Origin: Irineochytrium annulatum
Taxonomy: Eukaryota > Chytridiomycota > Chytridiomycetes > Chytridiales > Chytridiaceae
Direction of reading: 5' to 3'
Assembly: GCA_027600665.1 (NCBI GenBank)
Contig: JADGJL010000308.1
Coordinates: forward strand, 1 to 25,821
DNA length: 25,821 nt
Numbering within the stretch: position 1 is the stretch's first letter; each line of letters starts with the position of its first letter. Positions 9,901-20,092 of this stretch are shown here, one piece after another. Both the position numbers and the translations under genes were made by a program. Under the pieces are notes generated by a model. The model was not told where the DNA came from and searched no databases. It saw nothing but the letters and a program-made list of their open reading frames with translations.

Positions 9901-10136
9901 CACCGCAGGTGTAGCGGCAATGGAGCCTACATGTTTGACACCCACCCTGAAGGTGGATCTCGGCAGATATGAAATTCAACTATCATTTTACTTCTACATA
10001 GCTATTTTTGACATTCCTCTTCTCAAAACCGCTTCATCCTCTCATCCCTTCCTCGCGGCCTGCCATGCTGCCTTCTTTCTTCCCCATGGCTCCAATCCAA
10101 CGTAATTCCCTAGCCCACCCATACGAGCCCCTACCC

Positions 10137-11157
10137 CTACTGCTTCGTCCTCTCGATCCCCCTCCTGACGGCCTCCCTGCTCCCAACGCGATCCAGCCAC
10201 GCCTTGACCTTGGGATACTTCGTGATGTCGACATCCAGCCACGCGTACCCGCTCGCCCAGGTGTAGATCGAGATATCCGCGATGGAGTAGGATTTGCCGT
10301 TAAAGTAGTCCACCTCCGAGAGACGACGCTCCATGACGGAGTACAGGCGGTCCACCTCGTCCGAGAAGCGCGTGATGGCGTACGGGATCTTCTCAGGGGC
10401 TGGATAACGGATTGGCGGGAAGTCGGTTGGTTAGATGCTGAAACATACAAAATGATAGTCCCGCTTGCCTGATTTCAAAAAGTGAGCCTTCTGTCCCAGC
10501 ATGGGTCCCAGGCCGGCGATCTGCCAGTATAGCCACTCGTCCGTCGCGACCCTCGTCCTCTTGTCGCTCGGGTAGAGGTCCGTATCCTTGCCGTACTTGG
10601 TCCCGGCCAGGTACTGGAGGATCGCGGCCGACTCGAAGACCGACAAGGGCTTGTCGGGGCTGAAGGGCGGGTGCAGGTCCACGATGGCGGGGATCTTGTT
10701 ATTGGGAGACTTAAGGTGGGAGACGAAAAACGGATAAGAGTAAGTTGTTATCGGCGTTGGCGCGAGAAAGGAGAAACGGGCGAGAGGGCGCCGCGCGACA
10801 TCCGCATGTCACCCACTCTATCCCGCGCCTTCCACCATACGCCCCTCACTCCCAGATACCCACAATTTTCAAAAACTCCGGCTTAAATTGATCCTTGTTC
10901 GCGAACGAGATGAAGTTGACATCATACGGCATGCCAAGCTCCTCAAGCAGAATCGGAATCTATGCAACATACATCCGTCAGAATTCTTGCATGAGATCTT
11001 TTGCTTCAGATAGATACTTAGTATATACCTTTTGCCCGTTGGGCGTCCCGGCCAAATAAACCTGGATGTCGTTCTTCGCGGCCATGGTCGAAAGCTTTCG
11101 TTGCAGTTGGCTGCCGAGGAAACGATTGATGGACGTTGCGAGGAACGCGCTTCGCAT
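10137..11157 (-). CDS. Nu-class (YfcG/Ure2-like) glutathione S-transferase
   Basis: Predicted glutathione-dependent disulfide oxidoreductase of the bacterial YfcG / fungal Ure2-like group. Four exons: 11157 (or 11085)-11029, 10959-10864, 10709-10469 and 10399-10137. From the inner Met (11085) the protein is 218 aa, close to YfcG (about 215). The thioredoxin-like domain has LAGTPNGQK (Thr14, Asn16), ISPNNKIPAIVD with cis-Pro58, and VFESAAILQYLAG with Glu77-Ser78 for glutathione binding. The helical domain has WLYWQIAGLGPMLGQKAHF and YSIADISIYTWASGYAWLD. Intron 3 is GC-AG (donor gcaagc at 10468): only this junction keeps phase and gives SAPEKIPYAI, as in the family. The outer Met (11157) adds a 24-residue Arg/Ser/Leu-rich leader ending RKLST, resembling a mitochondrial presequence. 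Two products, cytosolic and mitochondrial, are therefore possible. Confidence 0.9.
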
Positions 11158-12256
11158 GCGAGCAATAGCTTTAAAGGCTTGAATTACAAATCTCGGTGGC
11201 TTGCCGATTCGAAATGTCCTTGAGAGCCGGCCGGACTTCCTGGCCACTTTCAAACCATCACGACCTGAGATTGACAGGGAAAAGAACTGCAGAACTTATT
11301 CCAGACGGGCCAATGGTTTACCAAAGCCTGCATATGCACATGGGAGGCACCGAGATAAAAACAGCACGGAAACATGCTGCGCAATAATTTTTATTTTTTT
11401 TTCCTTTTTTAACTAACACTTCATTCTCACCGTCACTTTCGAATGGATCTTCAAGAGAAGGGAGATCAATAAATGACCAAAAAAAAAAAACGAATGCCAG
11501 ACTCAGCTGTCCGAAGCAGTAGAGACTTCAAGGACCCCCGAAGGACCGCGGGAACGGCGCCAACATTACCTTTGCCCAGACCCTGTCCAGCCCCGCGGCA
11601 AACATGCTCCGGCACATCAGGACGGGAAGGAGCTGGGTAAGAAGAAGGCCTGCAGACGATGGGCACGATCGTGCGGGTGCCGCACCTGAGCGGAGGCTAA
11701 TGAGGATCTGGACGGCGTAAACCGGCGCGTCCTGATGTAACGAAAGGGAGCTTGCCTGCCGTGGTTAGATATTGGCTTGTTGCTCACTTTATTTCCCACC
11801 GCGCAGGAGTTGGGCTGACATGTCAATAGGGAGTTGGAGTTAAAGTTGGGCTGGACCTTCCTTCCTTAGTTCGCATGTTATACTGTTGTCTCATTAGCTT
11901 CACGCAATCGCCTTGTCGTTGCTTTTAACTCGCTGCATTGGAATCGCTTTGCACACTATTCATTTTGTACTCAGCCATTTTAAACTAATACATAGGTCCT
12001 ACTTATGACATCACTTAGTTAGTGCGTCTGCATTACAAAAACAAGAAGAGTACATCATACATGTGAACAACACGAACACACTCAGGCTCAACTCCGCATA
12101 TCGTTGCCCACTTCTGACTGCCCGGATTGGCAGCGCGGCAAACTCTCAAACACGCACACATGGAGATAGAAGCGCAACTGCATGTCTATTGAACGTGTAA
12201 CCTCGCGCAAGCACTAAGCTACACACAAATCCGTCTACACACAAGTCCTTATCGCA
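11158..12256. other. 1.1-kb intergenic region
   Basis: It lies between two minus-strand genes and should hold the promoter of the glutathione transferase (right after 11157) and the 3' end of the hydrolase (left of 12257). Short open frames, such as those on the minus strand between 11466 and 11826, show no family signature and no splice logic. A+T-rich patches with A and T runs occur near 11385-11490. I see no RNA gene or mobile element. Confidence 0.45.
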
Positions 12257-14959
12257 TCAGAGCCTCGCCCTTAACGGGTCCAATCTAAACTGCAAGTCCC
12301 TCAAACCCCTCGCGCTCGGCTCCCAACGATCTAGCATCCTGATCAGATCCTCCAGATGGCTCCTGAGCGCGTCCGAGCTCTGCACGTTCTTGTCGTCGTA
12401 GATCCGCGCCATGATCCACGGCAGGTGATACGGGTTCAACCGGGACGGCGCTTGAAAACGCTTCGTAGGCGAAAGGTGTGAGCCAAGGAGGCCCATCGGG
12501 TTCAGGATCGGGAGGGGTGGCGGCGGGGAAGGATTCTTCGCGTCCTTAGCAAGACGAGAAGGGGTGGTTCTAGGGTCTTTGGCGGCGGTGGATAACGAAG
12601 CGGATTTTGCGTCCGAAGTTGGCGCCGGCTTTGTGGCAGACCTTGCCGTCTTAGCTGTTGAGCTGTCTGCCAACGGGTTGGAAGATGAGAAGTACGGATC
12701 CGGCTCGGTGAAGAGAAGCGGCGGGGGCACGTAGTTGCCCATAGCCCACGCGACGGCCAGCCTGTAAGTTGTCACGAGATAGTTGCATTAAGTTTCTTGT
12801 CTGTCAGAAGGAGGACAACACGCTCACGTGTAAGTGTTGATCTCCTCATAAAGCGTCGAGTGTCCCTGCGTGCCGAATCCATATAGATTCCCCTCCAACA
12901 ATTCACTGAGGTAGACAATCAACCCGCGGTCCGAAATGCCACCGTTCCGAAGCCGCAGCGCGTACACGACGAGGTGAGAGAGGAAGTCAGGCGTGTAGTC
13001 AGAACCCTCAATGTAAATCGCACGGTAGATGGAAGGGTGCTCAAAACCGTGCATAGTGGCAGAGTAAAGCTGGAACTGCAATCAGCATATATTCCACAGC
13101 ATGAAGCGAGAAACATCAAGACTCACCGGGACCACCTGATCATACCAGCTACCAACCGCGACGACCTTCGTCCCGCTCCCCAACACGACTTGCATTGCCT
13201 CCTGATACCTCTTCGCGATCCCGCTCCCCCAGTCGTTAAACTCAAATAGCTCCCTCGCCGCATCAGCCTCGAAGTACTTGACAATTAAATTACTCCGAAT
13301 GGGAGGGAACGGCCCATGACTGATGCCGGCCATCGCCAATATCGCCGCCCTCTGCCTCCCCAAATCCACAATCCCCTCTTTAACGAGCCTCGCCCATAGC
13401 ATGACGCTCACGGGCGTGCCTTGGCTGTGCGCCGCGACGAGGATGAGGTCCGCGGAGCGCAGCTTAGGCAGCCACCCGCGCTTCGGGTCCACGAGCTGGC
13501 GGTAAAGGAGGTCGACGCGCTCCTCGACCTTGCCCTCGCCCTCGAGCGGCATGAGGGTCACGGCATCGGCTCGCAGAGTGATGCCGTAGCGCCGTAGGAA
13601 GAAGCGGCGGCAGGCCTCTGCCATCTTCTCGGCGAAACGGGCGGATGTGCCCGTTGGCTCCCCAACGACTATACCACGTCACGTCATTCATTCGCTCATG
13701 CAAACAAGAAGGGCTCAACAAATACCTCGTTGTATCAACCTCCCCGGAAACCACCCATGCACCCCAATCACCGCCACCTCCTTCACATCATACGGCGTCC
13801 TAATCAGCCTCCCAATCAACCGCTCCACCCGCCCGGCGGGCTTCTGCGCCCACGGAAACAAGAAGTGCCCCACATAATGCACTACCCTTTGAAACGCCCT
13901 CTTGGGTCCCGTCTCGCGCGACACCGTGTTGTCCTTCCCAAGCTCCGCCTCGTACGACGGCAGGACCATGTTCTGGCGGCGCGGCTGGTTGGCGTGAGGG
14001 TGGTTCGGGTTTACGCCAGCTACGCCGATGCGGCCGAGTGGAGGGAGGGAGGGGAGCGTGTTGAAGCGCTTTTTGAGGGATTCGGACCAAGACGGTGCAG
14101 TTTGGGGATGTGAATTCGGCTGGGGATGTGGGTGTGGTTGCTGTTGCGGCTGCTGGGACGATGTTGGAGGTGGATGCGGAGCGTTGGGGTCCGAGGATTG
14201 GATGGCGGCCGCGATGTCCGGGCCGAGGCCGATGTTAACGTCTGTGTGCGAGTCGTCGGCAGCTGGTGTCGCGTTCGACCCCAATGCAGGCGCGAGGGGT
14301 GCTTTGTCGAGCTTCTTGCCGTCCCCACCGCCACCGCCATTAGAGCCAGAAGGTGGCGCGGCCGCACCTCCACCACCTCCGTCATCAGCCGGCGGGCTCG
14401 AATTCGAGGACGCGTCGGCGGACGAGGACAAAGAGGACGACGACGCGACGGAGGTAGACCTAGATCGGGAAGTGAACGGCCCGGCAGCCCAGGCCAGCAA
14501 GCCGGCGGCCGAGTTGTACGCGCCGTTCATGGCCGTTGCCGCTTTCGGAATAACGGCCGGTAGGTTCGCGGAGGTACCCGCGTCGCGGTCCGATGAGGAG
14601 GAAGGCTCCGGCTCTGTTGTCCTAGGCTGTTCGGAGGGGCCGCTTGCGGGATCGTGATCTGGTAACGACGTTGCCGCGGTCGCGGGATGAATCAGCGGGT
14701 GCGAGGTTGGGGGATGTAGGACTGACTGGTTGCCGTCGAGGCGTGGCGGATGCTCCGGGTCTGGCTCAGGGTCGCCAGCCGCGGCATCCTCGTCGTCGTC
14801 GGCGGCCACCACCTTCGAGATGACGAAGGAGGAGCTCGAGGAGTGAGCGCCTCCCCCGACAGCGGGATCGGGCCACCTGGTGGTTGAAGCCGATGAGGGC
14901 GAGGTCGGAGGAGCGCTTCCAGCGCGGATTGTGGCGTCGCGATCCTCATCGTCGCTCAT
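12257..14959 (-). CDS. YML020W-like alpha/beta hydrolase with long disordered N-terminus
   Basis: Four exons: 14959-13726, 13668-13127, 13075-12828 and 12761-12257. They predict 842 aa. Residues 1 to about 330 are low complexity (Ser, Pro, Ala, Gly, His, Gln) and probably disordered. The hydrolase part starts near VAVIGVHGWFPG, continues across intron 1 as QRVVGEPTGTSARFAEKM, and has a nucleophile elbow AAHSQG with Ser493 as likely catalytic serine. Downstream are IEGSDYTPDFLSHLVVYALR and YLSELLEGNLYGFGTQGHST, typical of the fungal YML020W group, whose substrate is unknown. A second Ser/Pro/Ala-rich stretch lies before the C-terminal helical tail. The start is the first ATG in frame (MSDDEDRD); more upstream reading has no Met. 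All introns are 51-66 nt with good gtgagt/gtattt donors. Confidence 0.8.
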
Positions 14960-15403
14960 GAGGTGGGGGGAGCGTTGCCTGCGTCTTTTCCTTGCTGACT
15001 GATTAACCGAAAGTAATGCAAAGGAAGACCCGATACTAAGCAACAGGTAACATAGTTAAAAAAGAACTTCAATTTTGTTAATACATATAATAATCATCAT
15101 AGAAATTTTCAGGAAGAAATATGTGAAGAGGCAGTTCCATGTGCTAGTGTGCGAGTGCGTTACCGGGAAGGCCAGAAGTGTAATTAGATATTTTCATAGA
15201 TGGCTACGATCCCCATGACCTTCCCGTCCAGGGGTGCAAGCAAGCAAATTTCATCAAGCAGGACGAAGTGGCGGATACATGTGCTAATATGATATGAGCA
15301 AGAAGCAAACCACAAAAAAGGATTCCAACAAGATAGCCATTATTCCGCGCTCTCGCATACTTCTGCATCCTTTCTCGACCGTCGATGCCCTACAGCGGTT
15401 CCG
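14960..15403. other. Intergenic: hydrolase promoter and His-rich gene 3' end
   Basis: 444 bases, A+T-rich around 15055-15120, between two minus-strand genes. No coding frame or RNA gene is supported. It should carry the promoter of the hydrolase next to 14959 and the 3' untranslated end of the His-rich gene. Confidence 0.45.
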
Positions 15404-15803
15404 TCAAGCAGACGCCGTCTTCTGCAGCTTGTGGAGATAATCCTGCTGAGCTTTCGATCCCTCGTTCTCAATAGCTCTGGCGGCTGCGGGATATCTGAAC
15501 GGTGCCACCGGCCAAAAGAGAAGGTGCCAGTCAGTTCCGCCTTCGAGAGAACTAAAAACGGACAACGCGAACTCACAGGTCATCGCTCCCATGAGCGCAA
15601 TCGCCGTCATGAACATGAGGGGTCAACTTCAGGTGGTCGTCGGGGTGATGCTGAACTTGGTGGCCGTGGTGGCTCACGTGCTCCAGCATGTACTTGCGCA
15701 GCTCCTCATTCCCGATCTGCTTGTGGGCCGAGTTCGAGGACTGGTTCTTCAGGGCGCGCGCGACGGCCGGGTAGCAGTTGACGTCGACGTTTGCGGAGCT
15801 CAT
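15404..15803 (-). CDS. Small histidine-rich protein A (putative metal binding)
   Basis: Two exons (15803-15577 and 15494-15404; intron 82 nt with gtgagt donor and ttcag acceptor) encode 105 aa with 12 His and 2 Cys. The central segment EHVSHHGHQVQHHPDDH followed by HVHDGDCAH is a plausible Zn, Ni or Cu site. Exon 2 encodes LYPAAARAIENEGSKAQQDY, which resembles the protein's own N-terminal CYPAVARALKNQSSNSAHKQ, so the protein looks internally duplicated around its His-rich core. No signal peptide or membrane segment is visible. It is paralogous to the next gene upstream (16367-16653): both share CYP near the N-terminus, a [ML][LI]EH[VA]xH block, and an HxHxDG(D)CAH tail. I do not know a named family. 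The start is the first ATG in frame. Confidence 0.7.
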
Positions 15804-16366
15804 CGTGTATGGTTGAATGAGGAAGACGATGCTGCTGTGGTGAATTGCGAACTTGGAATGCGGAGTTCCAGCCGTCACATAGCGTATACCGCGATCGTAC
15901 AGATGGAAGGCTTCTTAAGCACGAGGAAGTACTTGTATACCCTTACGCGACGCTCTTTAAAAACAACGGTCGTCGTTTCGTTTTTCTCTCCATCATACTG
16001 CTTATACGGCTCTTGCAACACAGTTTAATCGTTCTGTATCCTGGAGATCAGTGCAAACGGCATGAGAAGGTGCCGTATCGTCAAGCCCCAATGTACTTTC
16101 GAAGAAGTTTATTGCCATTCATTATCAAGAGGAGACAAAAAAAAAGGGGATAGTAACATGCGGTAATCAATAGCAAGATAAGAGTACTGCAGAAAGGGGA
16201 AAGCAATATTCCACATGGAGAGAGGGCCTCGCGGTCAACCGGCACACATTCGCGCTTCAACTCTACGTTCATCGCCATGACAGCGACGCATCAGATCGTA
16301 GTCACATCTGCCGCGACGATCCAGTGTTAGCAAACGCGCCAGTCACGCAACACGAAGGCCAAATAC
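15804..16366. other. Intergenic between the two His-rich genes
   Basis: 563 bases holding the promoter of His-rich gene A (next to 15804) and the 3' end of gene B. A run of A's followed by GGGGA lies at 16137-16150. No open frame with family features is seen. Confidence 0.4.
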
Positions 16367-16653
16367 CTAATGGTGGTGCGCGCAACCATCTTCGTGCGTG
16401 TGGGCGCCAACGTCAGCTGCGTGCTCTTCGTGATCATCATGGTGGTGGTGGGGGAAATCCTTGTCATGACCGTGGGCGGCGTGCTCGATGAGGTGCTTCA
16501 GCGCTGTGGAAACACAACGTGATCAGAGAATGAAGTTACTGCAGCGATCACCGCCTCACCAGCCTCGTCCTTCGCGGCGTCGGCGGCGGGGTGGTCGTCG
16601 CGCATGTCGGACGGGTAGCACTCGGCAGTGTGGACGTGACCGCAGGTGGGCAT
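16367..16653 (-). CDS. Small histidine-rich protein B (putative metal binding)
   Basis: Two exons (16653-16560 and 16503-16367; intron 56 nt) encode 76 aa, of which 18 are His and 3 Cys. The N-terminus is MPTCGHVHTAECYPSDMRDD. Exon 2 reads LKHLIEHAAHGHD, then FPHHHHDDHEEH, and ends AHTHEDGCAHHH. The His clusters and CGH/DGC motifs suggest a cytosolic metal buffer or storage protein, in the sense of Hpn-like or metallothionein-like proteins, but there is no sequence homology to those that I can claim. A TATA box 58 bases before the ATG fits an inducible gene. The gene diverges from VMA1. The single-frame view misses it because each exon is short; splicing restores one frame through to the TAG at 16369-16367. 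Confidence 0.72.
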
Positions 16654-17543
16654 GGTGTGTAGGAGATGGTTGGGAGAGGGATGATCTAAAGGCAGAGTTG
16701 AGTTCAGTGGCTTTTATATTCGCGTCGTCTGGTTGTACACAAGCAGCCGTGTCAGCAGTCACTTTAACGCCACTGGTGGGCAGCCGCCGAAGTTAAGGGA
16801 GGAGGTGCCGAAGTGCGTGAGGTCGTGCGTCGAGTTTCCTTCTCGGTTGCTCGCTCTCAGTCGTTGTCACGAGCCCATTACCGGCCCTGTTATCAGCGTT
16901 TCTAGAACGGACAGGCTTCTCGCATCGAATAAGCAACTATGTTTCCGTTATTTGGTTGTACTAACTGCGAAAAAGCTGCGAATCTGGTCAGTAGCAGCGC
17001 ATTAAGGATGAGGTTCCATCTACTTCCACGTTTTGGATGACATCTGGTCACCCAACATCAGTGGACGTAGTTCGTATGCGGGCGCTGCAAGGGGTTCCTT
17101 GTGTGCAGCATACTCGTGCTCCCGCAATCTACTATATCACCTTCCCTTTCAGCGACGTGCAGATCGGGACTGCGTCCTGGACATACGAACCACAGCGAGA
17201 GTGTATTAAAGGGCCCATACGAACAAGGGCGATAGAGTTGAGTCAAAGCAGCCAAAAGTGAGGATAGGGTGGACAACGTCAGCGAACAAACCGGGCAGAA
17301 GAGAACGACACGATGTTGTCGCAAGCAATAGAAAACGAGCGAACATCACAAGAAGGCTCTACCGTGCATATTAATACCCATCCGGCTGTTGAACGGCGGC
17401 GACAACGACGTCACGCGTACTCCCCAGCCAGAACATGCATCCTACAAGGTTGAAGCTCCACCCAGGATGAGGGTCTTTTTACGAAAGGTCAAATCTCTAT
17501 CGAAATCAAATTGTAATCGCGTTCGCGCCCTCGATTCGCAGCC
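16654..17543. other. Divergent promoter region, His-rich gene B / VMA1
   Basis: 890 bases upstream of both genes. Apart from the TATA box for gene B (16711-16718) I identify no coding sequence. Short open frames on both strands (for example 17058-17324 on the minus strand) have no conserved character. The region right of about 17340 should contain the VMA1 transcription start, since the VMA1 ATG at 17544 is followed after 7 bases by an intron. Confidence 0.5.
16711..16718 (-). promoter_or_regulatory. TATA box of His-rich gene B
   Basis: TATAAAAG on the minus strand, 58 bases upstream of the ATG at 16653. The spacing would place a transcription start within a short leader. Confidence 0.55.
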
Positions 17544-19981
17544 ATGGCCGGTGAGCATCCCATTGCGCGGACCGCGATATCATTTCATCCTTCCCACATA
17601 ACTCGCATTTCTCTTTGCTTCTGCACGAGAATGCACTCGCTGACGAATTCACCCCTCCTTGAAAGGCGCAATGGAGAACGCTCAAAAGCTGATGAAGATC
17701 CGGGATACGGAGGAGGAGTCGCGATTTGGGAGCGTTTACTCCGTGTCTGGGCCCGTCGTCGTGGCCGAGAACATGACGGGCGCGGCCATGTTCGAGCTCG
17801 TGCGCGTGGGACACATTGAGTTGGTCGGGGAGGTCATTCGGATCGATCGCGACAAGGCCACCATCCAGGTTTACGAGGAGACATGTTAGTAGTGGAATTA
17901 TTTTGAATGGAATTTGTCGTCGGTTGGGGCCTTTCATGGCTGACTTATTTTGATTAGCCGGGTTGACGGTCGGCGACCCTGTGCTGAGGACAGGGAAGCC
18001 GCTTTCGGTCGAATTGGGTCCTGGATTGTGCTCAAATATTTATGACGGGATTCAACGGCCGCTGCAGGTATATCTTGACTGCGGTATCTTGGAGTTAAAA
18101 TCTGTACAAGGCAATCCGTGACGTGTCGGGCAGTATATACATCCCCCGCGGTATCAGCACCCCCGCGTTGGACCGGTCCCTCGAGTGGGAGTTCGAGCCC
18201 GTCAACTTTAAGGTCGGCGACCACGTCACGGGCGGCGACATCTATGGGAAGGTCTTTGAGAACACCCTCATCACCCACAACATCATGCTGCCGCCGAAAG
18301 CCCGCGGGACGATCACCTACATCGCGCCGAAGGGGACCTACAATATTACTGTACTCCCTTCCCTTTCTTACTCTGTATTGATGATCATTATTAGCAAACG
18401 ATGATCTCAGTCGAATTCGAGGGCGAGAAGAGTGACTACACCATGCTCCAGAACTGGCCCGTCCGCACCCCCCGGCCTGTGGCGGAAAAGCTCCCCGGCG
18501 ACTTCCCCTTGCTGACGGGCCAACGCGTCCTCGATGCCCTCTTCCCCATGGTCCAGGGCGGTACCACGGCCATCCCAGGCGCGTTCGGGTGCGGGAAGAC
18601 GGTCATCTCGCAGGCGCTGTCAAAGTACTCGAACTCGGACCTGATCGTCTACGTTGGTTGCGGGGAGCGCGGGAATGAGATGGCGGAGGTTTTGATGGAT
18701 TTCCCGGAGGTGCGGTTCTTCTTTACATTTGCATATCATGGGATTGGGTGTTTGACCAGGCGGGTTTGTGCAGTTGTCAATCGAGATCAATGGCCGGAAG
18801 GAGTCCATCATGAAGCGGACGACCCTCGTCGCGAACACGTCGAACATGCCTGTGGCCGCCCGTGAGGCGTCCATCTACACGGGCATCACGCTGTCCGAGT
18901 ACTTCCGTGACCAGGGCAAGAACGTCGCGATGATGGCCGACTCGTCCTCTCGTTGGGCCGAGGCTCTGCGTGAGATCTCGGGTCGTCTTGCTGAGATGCC
19001 GGCAGGTTCGTCCGTGTCCATTTTAATTTTACAATGTGCTGAAATGGTTGAGATAGACAGCGGTTACCCGGCGTATCTCGGTGCTCGTTTGGCGCTGTTC
19101 TACGAGCGCGCCGGAAAGACGGTTTGCCTTGGGAACCCGCGCAGGCAGGGCAGTGTCAGCATCGTCGGCGCGTAAGTGACAGCGCTTCTCTTTGAGATAT
19201 TGCTAACGAGAGCACAAGTGTCTCCCCGCCCGGAGGAGACTATAACGACCCCGTCACGCTCGCAACGCTGAACATTGTGCAAGTGTTCTGGGGTCTTGAT
19301 AAGAAGCTCGCGCAGAGAAAGCATTTCCCGTCCGTCAACTGGTCGCTTAGCTACACAAAGTACATGAAAGCGCTTGAGCCGTATTACGAGACATTCGACC
19401 CGGACTTTATCGCGCTGCGGACGAAGTGCAAGGAGATTCTCCAGGCCGAGGAGGACCTTGCAGAGATTGTCCAGCTTGTCGGAAAGGTTGGGATTTGCAA
19501 GTATTCGAACTCAAGAGCTGATGACGTTGTTCCCATAGAGCGCGTTGGGCGAGGCCGATAAGATCACGCTCGACATCGCGAAGATCATTAAGGAGGACTT
19601 CTTGCAGCAGAACGGGTACTCGGCATACGATAGGTTCTGCCCGTTCTTCAAGACAGTGGGGATGCTGCGCAACATGATGGCGTTCTATGATTTTGCCGTG
19701 CACACGGTGGAGGCGTCGTCTAACCAGATCACTTGGGCGAAGATCAGGGAGTCGCTGAGCGATACTCTGTATAAGTTGAGCTCGATGAAGTTTGAGGTTT
19801 GAGGAAATGTTTGGCTATCAAATATATTGATGTGTTTTTAGGACCCTGCGGATGGGCAGGCAGCAGTGCAAGAGCGATACGCGAAGCTTCACCGTGAAAT
19901 GTATGTCTGCCTGTTGTTTAAACATGGTACTAATTATATTATGTCATTAGGGAGGAGAAGTTCCGCAATTTGACGGACTAA
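17544..19981 (+). CDS. VMA1: V-type H+-ATPase catalytic subunit A
   Basis: Catalytic ATP-hydrolysing subunit of the V1 sector, which acidifies the vacuole and endomembranes. Eleven exons: 17544-17550, 17666-17884, 17958-18067, 18111-18350, 18395-18709, 18774-19005, 19057-19171, 19219-19486, 19539-19796, 19842-19900 and 19951-19981. They give 617 aa, the usual length. Exon 1 codes only ATGGCCG, so the protein starts [10 protein letters not shown], as in other fungi. Visible signatures are [12 protein letters not shown], the Walker A GAFGCGKT (254-261), [64 protein letters not shown] and [20 protein letters not shown]. The VMA1 intein site before CGERGNE is empty. Introns are 43-73 nt except intron 1 (115 nt). 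The gene is convergent with CGR1, with stop codons 111 bases apart. Confidence 0.97.
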
Positions 19982-20053
19982 TGATACATTACGCAATTTG
20001 ATTTTGGTTCTTCTTCATATTTGTTTGTTGATTACACGCGTTCGCCTAAGTGA

Positions 20054-20059
20054 AATAAA
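20054..20059 (+). promoter_or_regulatory. Possible VMA1 polyadenylation signal
   Basis: AATAAA lies 73 bases after the VMA1 stop, within the 111-base gap to the convergent CGR1 stop. Confidence 0.4.
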
Positions 20060-20092
20060 ATTACACCTCCCATATCCTATCATTGTCATCAT

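Noticed and set aside
11466..11826. Minus-strand frames in the 1.1-kb intergenic region
   Set aside because: Short, no motif, no plausible splice partners or Met-led conserved start.
14028..14657. 209-aa plus-strand reading frame
   Set aside because: Antisense of the low-complexity N-terminus of the hydrolase; composition mirrors the repeats of the real strand.
15634..15660. 27-nt gtgagc...ttcag interval in His-rich gene A as an intron
   Set aside because: Too short to splice, and it encodes His-rich residues (SHHGHQ) fitting the paralogue.
17506..17937. 143-aa minus-strand reading frame
   Set aside because: Lies opposite VMA1 exons 1-2 and their intron; no conserved features.
18631..18690. 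Possible VMA1 intein insertion site
   Set aside because: The sequence [11 protein letters not shown] is uninterrupted, so no intein is present.
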